Shown in pieces: positions 47,295 to 55,900 of a DNA stretch of 64,000 nucleotides; the stretch's first letter is position 1, and each line of letters begins with the position of its first letter. The notes beneath the pieces are model-generated. The model saw only the letters and a list, made by a program, of their open reading frames with translations. It did not search any database and was not told where the DNA came from. The stretch covers positions 107,362 to 171,361 of the forward strand of contig JAUIKS010000026.1 of the NCBI GenBank assembly GCA_030430565.1. The letters are read 5' to 3'. Both the position numbers and the translations under genes were made by a program. The DNA comes from Polyangia bacterium (GTDB lineage Bacteria; Myxococcota_A; Polyangia; Nannocystales; Nannocystaceae).

Positions 47295-50200
47295 ATGCAG
47301 AACCCCAGATTCGCCCGGCGGGCTCGCGTCCGCGCGGGCGTCGACCGGCCGCGTGGCATGCTCCAGTGGATGGCGCGTCGGCTCGCGCCGGCGCTCGGCG
47401 GGGCCGCGCGCGCAGACTCGTTTGACCCCAAAGACGGCATGGACGGCGTGGACGACTTGGAGCGTGAGCTGCCCGACCGCCCGATCGCGCGCACAGAGCT
47501 CGAGCTCGAGCAGCCCGAGCAGCCCGCGCGCGCCCCCCAGCGCGCCCCCCAGCGCCAGGTCTCGCCCTACCTCGACACCGCGCCCGCGACGCGCGGCGAG
47601 CCCCCCGCGCGACCCGACGCGCCGGTCTTGGCGACCGAGCTCGCGCCGCCGGAGCGCGGGCGCCTCCCCGACTTCGCGCGCGAGGCCCTGCGCGCGAAGC
47701 TGTTCGGAACGACACGTCTCCCAACCGCCATCGGTCGCTACGAGGTCGAGCGCACGCTCGGCGCCGGCGGCATGGGCGTGGTCGTCGCGGCCCGCGATCC
47801 GTCGCTCGATCGGACCGTCGCGATCAAGCTGATCCGCCGCGGGCTCGGCGACGACCAGGCCCGGCGCGCGCGGCTGCTCCGCGAGGCCCGCGCGATGGCG
47901 AAGCTCGCCCACCCCAACGTCGTGCAGGTCTTCGAAGTCGGCGAGCACGAGGGCATGGTCTTCGTCGCGATGGAGTTCATCGCCGGGGAGGACCTGCGCG
48001 CCTGGATGGAGCGGGCGCGCGACGGCGGCTGGCGCGAGGTTTTAGAGGTGTTCCTTCAGGCAGGTCGCGGGCTGGCGGCCGCCCACGCCGCCGGCCTCGT
48101 GCACCGCGACTTCAAGCCTGAGAACGTCTTCGTCGGCGAGGGCGGGCGCGCGCGCGTCGGCGACTTCGGGCTCGCGCGGGCGAGCTCGGACTCGGCGCGA
48201 GACCCCGCCGCGCCGCGCCCCGGCGGATCGCGTGATGAGGCCCTGACGATGACCGGCGCGGTCCTGGGGACGCCGGCCTACATGGCGCCCGAGCAGCACT
48301 GCGGTCGAGCGACGGACGCCCGCACCGATCAATTCGCGTACTGCGTCGCGCTGTGGGAGGCGCTGTGCGGCGAGCGGCCGTTCGCGGGCGAGACCTTGGA
48401 GGAGCTCGCGGACGCCGTCGTGAGCGGTCGCCGCCGGGTACCGCCGCGCGGTCGCAGCGTGCCCTCGGAGCTGTGGGTGGCGCTCGAGCGCGGCCTCTCG
48501 ACGGATCCGAGTGAGCGCTTCCCCGGGATGAACGAGCTGCTCGCTCTGCTCGAGCTGCTCGTGAGCGCGCGCCCGCGGACCCGCGGCAGCCGACGCGCGC
48601 GTCGCAACGAGCTGCTGCTGCTCGATAAGGTCCGCGAGTTCTGGGTCGACGGCGTGCTCGAGCGCGGGCTGCAGGGCGAGCCGCTGCTGGAGCTCGACAA
48701 GGACGAGCGCCCGCGGGCCGTCGAGCGCGACGCCGCGCTGGCGCTCGAGCGCGTCGATGAGGACGCGCGCCCGCTCCCGCCCGAGCTGCCGATCGCGGAG
48801 TACTTCGCGCGCCGCGGTCGCGCCCTGCTCGTGCTCGGCTCGCCCGGCGCTGGCAAGACGACCTGTCTGCTCGAGCTCACCCGGTCGCTGCTCGACGCGG
48901 CCGCGCGCGACCCCGCGGAGCCGCTGCCGGTGGTCCTCAACCTCTCGACCTGGGGCGCGTCTCGCGAGCCCCTCGCGACCTGGGTCGTCGACCAGATGAA
49001 CGAGCTCTACCGGATCCCGCGCTCGCTCTCGCGCGGCTGGCTGGCGAGCGAGTCGCTCGCGCTGATGCTCGACGGCCTCGACGAGGTCGCGCCCGCGCGG
49101 CGCCCCGCGTGCGTGGACGCGATCAACCACCTGCGCGCCGAGCACGGCCTGACGCCGGTCGCGGTCGCCTGCCGGCGTCGCGAGTACGACGAACTCACGA
49201 CGCGCCTGCAGCTCGACGGCGCGGTCGAGCTGCGCAGCCTCAGCGACGCGAGCATCGAGTCCTACCTCATGCGACGCGGCGCGCCGACCCGCGCGCTCGC
49301 CGAGCAGCTCGAGCAGGACGAGGCGCTGCGCGAGCTGGCCCGGACGCCGCTGATGCTCAACATCATGGCGCTGGCGCACAACGAGCCCGAGACGCCCGAG
49401 ACCGCCGCCGTCGCCGTGACCGACGGGCGCGACGGGACCGACCTCGAGGAGCGGCGGCTCCGTGTGTTCGACCGCTATGCGCGCACGATGCTCCGACGCG
49501 AGCGCAGGTTCGCGGGCGCCACCGAGAGCCACGCCTCGGCGGGCCGGTACTCACCGCGCGACACGCTGCGCTGGCTCGGCTGGATGGCGCGCGTGGTCGT
49601 GGGCAAGAACCGCAGCGTGTTCCTGATCGAGCAGCTGCAGCCGGGCGAGCTTGGGAGCCGCGCGGCGCGGTGGCTGTACGTCGCGCTCTCGCGTCTCCTC
49701 CTGATCGCGCTGATCCTGTCGCCTGTGCAGTTGGACAACCTGGCGTGGAAGTTCGTGCTGTTCGCGCTCCTCAACGGCGCCGTGCTCTCGCTGTTCGCCG
49801 GCCGCGCGCTGTTCCGACGCCGATCACCCGCGCGACGGGGCGGCGCGCTGGTCTACGCGCTCGCGCTGTTCCTCACGGTCCTTACGGCGTCCGTGCTCGC
49901 CGTCTACGTCCTGGCTGGTCCTGGGTTCAGATCGATCGAGTACACGCTGCGATCACTGGCGATGCTGTCGCTCCCCGCCGCGCTGATCACCTACGTGCAC
50001 GTCCACAGACGCCGCCGCCTGCTCGCGGGCGAGGACATCGTGACGGTCGAGACGCTGGGCTTGAGCTGGCGACGGCTCGCGCTCGCCTCGCTCGTGACCG
50101 TCGCGCTGCCCGGCGCGCTGCTGTACGCGTACACGGCCTCGACGCTGCGCGACGCGGTGGTGGTTTGGGATGTCGACACCGGCGATCGCGTCGCCACGCT

Positions 50201-51929
50201 GCTCCCGGGCGAGTTCAACACGCGCGCGCAGGCGTGGACCCACGACGGCGCGCGCGTGATCGTGGCGCTCGACGGCGCGTTCGCGGTCGCGCCGGTCGAC
50301 GGGGGTGAAGCGCTGCGGATCGACGGCGTGTTCGACGGGCTCACCCCCGACGGCCGCTACGCCACCGGGACGATCGAGCGCGGCCCCTTCGACGCGCGCG
50401 AGCGACAGCTCGCGGTCTGGCGCGCGGACACGTGGGAGCGCGTCGGCGAGTACGCGCTCGGGACCGACCTGGCCGACGACGAACTCCCGACGCGCTACGG
50501 CGCGGACAACAAGACGCTGCTGCGCGTCAACTACACCTACATCAGCGATCGCCGCGGACACCCCGTCGTCGTGGACTTTATCGAGGGTCGCGTGCTGCGC
50601 CGCTTCCCCCCGCTGTGTCGACCGATCCGCGCGAGCGCCAGCCCCTCGAGTCCCGAGACGACGCCGCCAGGCGAGTGCACCCGCGCCATCCGTATGACCG
50701 ACGACGGCCGTCACATCCTCCAGCAGCGCGACGACTACACCGTCGACGTCTTCGGGTTGGCGCCGCTGCGCCGAGTGGCGCGGATCGAGCTCCCGCGTCT
50801 CCTGTCCCGACGGACACTCGACACGCCGCCCCCCCTCGAGGGCGTGGACGTACACCCGTCGGGCGCGTGGGTAACGATCGCTACGCCGCGCGCGCTCTGG
50901 CGCGTCGAGCTCGACGGCTCAGACAACACGATCAACGCCGCGCGTCAGCTCGCCGCGCCCTGGGGTGACGAGGGACGTCACTGGCGGCTGCGCTTCGCTA
51001 TGGACGGCGCGCGGCTGCTCGCCGCGCGCACGGATCGGGCGAGCGTGATCCCGGTGCTCGACGCGCTCTCCGACGCGCTGCACCCCGAGCGCGACCAGCG
51101 AGTTCTGCTGCTCGATCAGACAGGCGAGACGCTCGCCGAGTATCCCGACGCGCGCGCGTTCACGGCGGGCCCGGGCGGCCAGATCTTCCTCGAGCACGAG
51201 TTCGCCGACGCGCGGACCGGCGCGCTGCTCACCGCTCGCGCCCCCGGCGGATCCGCAGGCGAGCAGAGCCTGTTCGCCAAGCGCGGCGCGCGAGCGGTCA
51301 TCAACCGCCGCGCCCAGACCACGACGAGCGAGGTCTGGGACCTCGAGTCGCGAGCCCGCGTGCTGAACCGCGACGACCGCGGGCTGCTCTCCCCCGACGG
51401 CGCGTGTCTCGTCACCCACCGCGCCGCGATCCAGACCTGGCCGCTCGCGCTGCTCCTGGGCTTCCTCGGGGTCGTCGGCGCGCTGCTGATCGCGCTCGAG
51501 CCCCGGGTCGACGCGCTCAAGACCCGCCCGAACGAGGGGATCTATCGGACCGCTCGCCGCGCGCCGCTCGTGTTCACGATCGTGTTCGTCACCGCGACCT
51601 CCTGCATCCTCGGGACGTTCTACGCGCTCCGGGGCGGCCTCCACATCGTCGGCTTGCTCGACGCGCTGCCGACCGTGGCCTTCGTCGCGCTCCTCGCCGC
51701 GCTCGCGCTCGGCGGCTTCGCCGTCGTCTGCCACGTCACGCTCCGGCTGCTGCTCTCGCTGCGGGGCGACGCGCCGTGGCGCTACGCTCGCTTCCTCGAC
51801 TTCGCCTGCGAGCGCGTGCTGCTGCGCCGCGTCGGCGGCGGCTACATCTTCATCCACCGCATGCTCGCCGAGTACTTCGCCGAGCACGCCGAGGCGCGGC
51901 TCTCCGGGGAGCTGGAGGACGCGCGGTGA
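47295..51929 (+). CDS. Ser/Thr kinase - NACHT NTPase - membrane - beta-propeller fusion protein
   Basis: Predicted protein of 1544 residues; the ATG at 47295 has GAGGA 5 bases upstream. Domain order: disordered N-terminus to 145; Hanks-type kinase 150-425 with all key residues (TLGAGGMGVVVAA, VAIKLI, LVHRDFKPENVF, VGDFGLAR, APEQ); NACHT-type NTPase 500-700 with Walker A VLGSPGAGKTTC near 515 and Walker B ALMLDGLDEVAP near 595; about five membrane helices at 790-950; a propeller-like region at 955-1390 (VVVWDVDTGDRVATLLPGEF, VWDLESRARVLN); about three more helices at 1395-1500; and a C-terminal LLRRVGGGYIFIHRMLAEYF motif found in membrane-NACHT proteins. The propeller is inserted between the two helix groups. 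Sensing plus phosphorylation at the membrane is inferred. Bacterial NACHT proteins include antiphage effectors. Confidence 0.85.
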   Translation: MQNPRFARRARVRAGVDRPRGMLQWMARRLAPALGGAARADSFDPKDGMDGVDDLERELPDRPIARTELELEQPEQPARAPQRAPQRQVSPYLDTAPATRGEPPARPDAPVLATELAPPERGRLPDFAREALRAKLFGTTRLPTAIGRYEVERTLGAGGMGVVVAARDPSLDRTVAIKLIRRGLGDDQARRARLLREARAMAKLAHPNVVQVFEVGEHEGMVFVAMEFIAGEDLRAWMERARDGGWREVLEVFLQAGRGLAAAHAAGLVHRDFKPENVFVGEGGRARVGDFGLARASSDSARDPAAPRPGGSRDEALTMTGAVLGTPAYMAPEQHCGRATDARTDQFAYCVALWEALCGERPFAGETLEELADAVVSGRRRVPPRGRSVPSELWVALERGLSTDPSERFPGMNELLALLELLVSARPRTRGSRRARRNELLLLDKVREFWVDGVLERGLQGEPLLELDKDERPRAVERDAALALERVDEDARPLPPELPIAEYFARRGRALLVLGSPGAGKTTCLLELTRSLLDAAARDPAEPLPVVLNLSTWGASREPLATWVVDQMNELYRIPRSLSRGWLASESLALMLDGLDEVAPARRPACVDAINHLRAEHGLTPVAVACRRREYDELTTRLQLDGAVELRSLSDASIESYLMRRGAPTRALAEQLEQDEALRELARTPLMLNIMALAHNEPETPETAAVAVTDGRDGTDLEERRLRVFDRYARTMLRRERRFAGATESHASAGRYSPRDTLRWLGWMARVVVGKNRSVFLIEQLQPGELGSRAARWLYVALSRLLLIALILSPVQLDNLAWKFVLFALLNGAVLSLFAGRALFRRRSPARRGGALVYALALFLTVLTASVLAVYVLAGPGFRSIEYTLRSLAMLSLPAALITYVHVHRRRRLLAGEDIVTVETLGLSWRRLALASLVTVALPGALLYAYTASTLRDAVVVWDVDTGDRVATLLPGEFNTRAQAWTHDGARVIVALDGAFAVAPVDGGEALRIDGVFDGLTPDGRYATGTIERGPFDARERQLAVWRADTWERVGEYALGTDLADDELPTRYGADNKTLLRVNYTYISDRRGHPVVVDFIEGRVLRRFPPLCRPIRASASPSSPETTPPGECTRAIRMTDDGRHILQQRDDYTVDVFGLAPLRRVARIELPRLLSRRTLDTPPPLEGVDVHPSGAWVTIATPRALWRVELDGSDNTINAARQLAAPWGDEGRHWRLRFAMDGARLLAARTDRASVIPVLDALSDALHPERDQRVLLLDQTGETLAEYPDARAFTAGPGGQIFLEHEFADARTGALLTARAPGGSAGEQSLFAKRGARAVINRRAQTTTSEVWDLESRARVLNRDDRGLLSPDGACLVTHRAAIQTWPLALLLGFLGVVGALLIALEPRVDALKTRPNEGIYRTARRAPLVFTIVFVTATSCILGTFYALRGGLHIVGLLDALPTVAFVALLAALALGGFAVVCHVTLRLLLSLRGDAPWRYARFLDFACERVLLRRVGGGYIFIHRMLAEYFAEHAEARLSGELEDAR

Positions 51930-51982
51930 CGGCCGACGCCGGGGTCTGCCTACCCAGACCCCGGCGCCGTCCGCCGCCGCGC

Positions 51983-52670
51983 TTAGCCCGTGAGCTCGTC
52001 GAGGTACCCCCGGGCGTAGCGGCGGTAGCTCATCCGCGTGCCGCGGACGTGGTCGACCACGACGTCGTTGCGGACCTGGATCGTGCGGATCTTGTCGCCG
52101 CGCATCCCGGAGCCCGCGAGCTTGCGGCGCGTCGCCTCCCGCGTACTTTGGTCACGCGTCCGCGCCCTCGCGGCCAGCTTGGCGCGCAGCAGCTCGAGCG
52201 CGGCGACGCGGTTGAAGTGCTGGCTGCGGCCCGAGTCGACGCGCACGCTCAGCCCGGTGGGCGTGTGCGTCAGCGCGACCGCGTTGGACGTCTTGTTCTT
52301 GTGCTGCCCGCCCGCGCCGCTCCCGCGGACGAAGCGCTCGACCAGATCACGCCGGTCGATCGAGATCTCTCGCGACCTCGGCTCGTCCAGCACGACGACC
52401 GTGACGGTGCTGGTGTGCACGCGGCCGCGCTTCTCGGTCGGCGGCACGCGCTGCCAGCGATGCCCGCCGGACTCGTGCGCGAAGCACTCCCGCGCCCGTC
52501 GGCCGCTCGCCCGGAAGCACAAAATCCCCGGTCGGCGGTCGAGGATCTCGAGGTCAAAGACGCTCCCGGACCGCGAGCTTGTCGTAGATCGCGTACTGCT
52601 CGACGACCAGCAGCTTGGCGTCCGCGCCCCCCTCGGCGGCGCGGATCTCGACGATGATGGATGACTTCAT
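51983..52670 (-). CDS. Domain-1-less peptide chain release factor homologue with +1 frameshift
   Basis: Translation from the ATG at 52670 (GGAGAGGAAG upstream) gives 38 codons, MKSSIIVEIRAAEGGADAKL onward, to a TGA at 52556-52554. Sliding +1 at CTT-TGA continues into a 190-codon frame ending at 51983, 228 residues in total. The joined protein matches domains 2 and 3 of class I release factors: EIRAAEGG..AK, ESGGHRWQRVPPTEKRGRVH (a P-x-T tripeptide as in RF1, which reads UAA/UAG), and FVRGSGAGGQHKNKTSNAVA with the catalytic GGQ. Domain 1 is absent, as in stalled-ribosome or PrfH-type paralogues. Both halves carry conserved family sequence, so the junction is real or a sequencing error. It probably rescues or terminates special ribosome complexes (inference). 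Confidence 0.82.
52551..52566 (-). other. prfB-like programmed +1 frameshift site
   Basis: On the minus strand the junction reads GGGAG-CGT-CTT-TGA-C. This matches the E. coli prfB site element by element: an internal Shine-Dalgarno-like GGGAG, a 3-base spacer, the slippery CUU in the P site, and a UGA stop followed by C (the weakest UGA context). Slipping forward by one base puts CUU on UUU and continues in the release-factor frame. Confidence 0.65.
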
Positions 52671-52695
52671 GACGATGCTTCCTCTCCTGTTTGAT

Positions 52696-52725
52696 CAATA
52701 TGTCCATTCGGACATCTGTTAACAA
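52696..52725 (-). promoter_or_regulatory. Promoter of release-factor gene with palindromic operator in the spacer
   Basis: Read leftward: -35 TTGTTA (52725-52720), 18-base spacer, -10 ATATTG (52701-52696), then the ribosome-binding site at 52686-52677 and the ATG at 52670. A perfect 6-bp inverted repeat ATGTCC-attc-GGACAT (52700-52715) fills the spacer and touches the -10 box. A protein bound there would block RNA polymerase. The stretch is conspicuously AT-rich for this genome. A second palindrome, TGTTAACA, overlaps the -35. Confidence 0.55.
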
Positions 52726-52883
52726 TACGCGGACGACGTCACGCGCGCGCGATCGCCAGGCGAGCGCGGCTCGCCTGGTCGTCACGCGCGCGCGCGGTCA
52801 AGCGCGGCTGCAGGGGCGCGACCCGACCGAGCGCGGCGCGCTGAGGTCGCGGGCCGATCGCTGAGAGGGGACGCGCTCCATAA

Positions 52884-52907
52884 CAGACGCCAGTGTATCG
52901 GCGTCTG
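52884..52907 (-). terminator. Hairpin downstream of the TPR gene
   Basis: CAGACGCC (52884-52891) and its complement GGCGTCTG (52900-52907) form an 8-bp stem with an 8-base loop, about 60 bases after the stop of the leftward TPR gene. On the transcribed strand it is followed by TTATGG, only a weak U-run, so termination would be inefficient or Rho-assisted. Confidence 0.4.
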
Positions 52908-52966
52908 GCGCCGACGCAAGCGCGCGCGGGAGCGCGCTCGCTACGTTCGCTCTGTCCGCGCGCCGG

Positions 52967-55900
52967 TCAGCCGAGCATGCCGGATCGACGGCGCAGCTCG
53001 ATCGCGGGGTCGCTGCACCAGTAGCGCATGAGGTCCGCGACCAGCTCCGAGTTGTTCACCACGTCGGCGCCGTCGAGGTACATCAACGACTGATCCTCCT
53101 GGCGCAGCACCGTGACGCAGCCCGGGAGGTCCGAGGCGAGGATCGCGGCCGCGCGCGTCGTCATGATGCGGTGCTCCTTGAGCCAGGCGACGAAGTCGAC
53201 CGCCGGGGACTTCGCGTAGCGGCTCGCGCTCTCCTCGAGCGCGGCGCGATCGCGCCGCGGCATCGCGCGGAAGATCCGGCGCTGCAGGCCGTCGAGCTCG
53301 TTGCCGTCGGCGAGGTTGTCGCCGAACTTCGGCGAGCCCGAGCGCGCGGCCGCGGCCAGGATCAGCTTGAGGTCCAGCGGCTTGAAGCGGTAGAGGCCGA
53401 TGAGCCCGCGCGCGATCGAGACCATCGCGCGCGCGACCGTGAACACCTGCTGCGCCTCGCTGAGCTTGAGCACGGTCGCGGGGATCAGGATCGTCGGCAG
53501 GTAGGCGTAGTCGGCCGAGACCATCGTCCCGGCGCCCCGGTAGACGTACAGGTCGTGGTCCGGCACGCCGAAGATCGCGGCGACGCGATCGGTGAGCGCG
53601 CGGATCGGGTTGCCCGAGCGCGCGGTGATCTTCTCGCGCGTCGTGACGCCGAACTTCTGTAAATCGACCGGGTAGAGCTTGCCGAGCGCGGGCGCCATCG
53701 TCCGCAGCAGCTCCTCGGCGCGCTCCGCCTGCGGCGCGCGGTCGACCAGCGTCTGCAGCAGCGAGGCGCTCATCGTCCCGGGGCGCGCCGAGGCCGGCGG
53801 CGGCGCGAGCTTCTTCAGCGAGCGCACGTCGGCGTCGTTCGCCTCGCCGAGCACCACCAGCGGCGCGAGCGAGAGTGCCGCCTCGCCGCCGCGCTTGGTG
53901 TCGACGAAGGCCTGCACGAGCCCGCGCCAGCCCTTGCTGCTGGTCGGCTCGATCTGCAGCAGCTTCTGGTACGCCCGGATCGCCTCGTTGTGCCGCGCGG
54001 CCGCCCGCAGCATCGTCGCGTACTCGAGCCGGATCAGCGGCTCCTTGGGCAGCTCGTTGAGCGCCATCTCGAGGGTCGAGAGCGCGCGGTCCGCCCGGCC
54101 GAGCTTCTCGTGCTGCACGCGCGCGAGCTCTAAGAAGGTCTCGGCGATCGGCTTGCTGGCGCCGCTCGTGCGCATGTGCTTCATCAGCGCCGACTCGTAG
54201 GGCTCCCAGCTGTCGTCGTCGCCCAGCCGGCGCTTGTACTCGCGGGCCGCGAGGCCGCCTGGCCCCTCGAGCTGCACGGCGCTGAGCAGCACCTCGAGCG
54301 CCTCGCCGCGGCGCCCCGCGTTCATCTGGATCTCCGCCAGGTGAATGATCGACTCGATGCGCTCCTCCAGCGTCGAGGAGGCGCGCAGCAGCTGGCGCGC
54401 CATCTCGGCCGCGCCGCTGAGGTCGCCCTTGCGCGTGTAGACGTCGGTGAGCATGCGCAGCGTCGTGCGGTCGTCCTTGCGCAGCACGAGCACCGCCTCG
54501 AGGCACTCGATCGCGCGGTCGAAGTTCTCGAGCTGATCGGCGTAGATGACCGAGAGCGTGGAGTTGGCGTCCGAGAGCACGTCGACGTCGGAGGACAGCT
54601 CGATGACGCGTTCGAAGGTGTTGGCCGCGTCTGACCACTGCGCGTTGCGGTGCATCAGGTTGGCGAGCAGCATCAGCAGCGGGACGCTGCCGGGGCGATC
54701 ACGCAGCGTGCGGCGCAGGATCGCGATGCCGCCGGCGGTGTTGTTCAGCTCGTCGGCGTAGAGCTCGGCGACGGTCAGCCACAGGCGCTGCGATCGCTCG
54801 GGGGCGCGCGCGGCCGCGGCCGCGGTCGAGAGCTTCTCGACGAGCCGCGCCGCCTTGCCGACGGTGAGCAGGATCCGGTGCAGCTCGTCGGCGACCTCGG
54901 CGGAGTCGGGCCAGCGCTCGATCGCCCGCTCGAGGTCGAGGATCGCGCCGTCGGAGTCGTCGAGCCGGTTGAGCCGCAGCTGAGCTGTCTCGAAGAGCAG
55001 CTTGGCGGCGAGCTGACCGTCGCGCTCTGTCTCGGCCAGCCGGTTCTTCGCCACGACCATCGCGCGCGGGTTGTCGGACATCGCGGCCGCGCGGACCATG
55101 CCCTGCATCGCGCCGATCGAGTCGCCGTCGGCCTCGAGCGCCGCTTCGAAGGCGGTCAGCGCCTCCTTCGCGTGCTGCTGCCGCTCGAGCGTCTCGCCGA
55201 GCCGGACCAGGTAGGTCGAGCGCAGCGTGTCGTCCTCGGGCGCGTTGACGAGCTGCTGATCGACGGCCGCGAGCAGCTGGTCGTCGCGCTGGGCCAGCGC
55301 CATCTGCTCGACGGCCAGCAGCGCGAGCGGGTCGTCGGGCACGCGCTTGAGGATCTCGAGGTACGCGCGCCGCAGCCCCTTCTTGTCGCCCAGCGGCTTC
55401 GACTCGTAGAGCCGCGCGACCTCACGGAGCGCAGCGACCTGGGCCGCCTTGTCGCCCACGACCACGGCCTCGCGCAGGTAGGTGTCGACCAGCGCGTTCC
55501 AGGCGCCCTTGCGCCGGTAGAGCTGCTCGAGCGAGAGCAGCGCGGCGAGGTGTCGCTCGTCGCGCTCGAGCACCGCCTCGAAGCACGCGATCGCGCGGTC
55601 GTCCTGCTTGAGGTGCTCCGCCCAGACCTGCCCAGCGCGCAGCAGCGCCGCGATCGCCACCAACGGCTCTTGGCTCGCCTTGGCCTCGCGCATGAGGTCG
55701 TCGACGACGCCGCTCCACTTCTTCTCCTTGGCGCGCACCCGCGCCAGGCCGTCGACCGCCGGCCGGTAGGTCGCGTCGTTCGAGAGCGCGAGCTGGTAGG
55801 CGTCGAGCGCGAGCTTGAGGTCACGGAGGTGCTCCTCGTAGACCCGGCCGACGCGGTAGGCCGTGAGCGCGCGCCCCTGCTTGTCGCGCAGGCCCTCGAT

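Larger units (their letters stand above)
52671..52966. other. Intergenic region: release-factor promoter and TPR-gene terminator
   Basis: These 296 bases hold the promoter/operator of the release-factor gene (52696-52725) and, further right, a hairpin (52884-52907) downstream of the TPR gene stop at 52967. In between are G/C-rich bases without coding character. Both flanking genes run leftward, so the hairpin would end the TPR transcript before the release-factor promoter. Confidence 0.5.
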
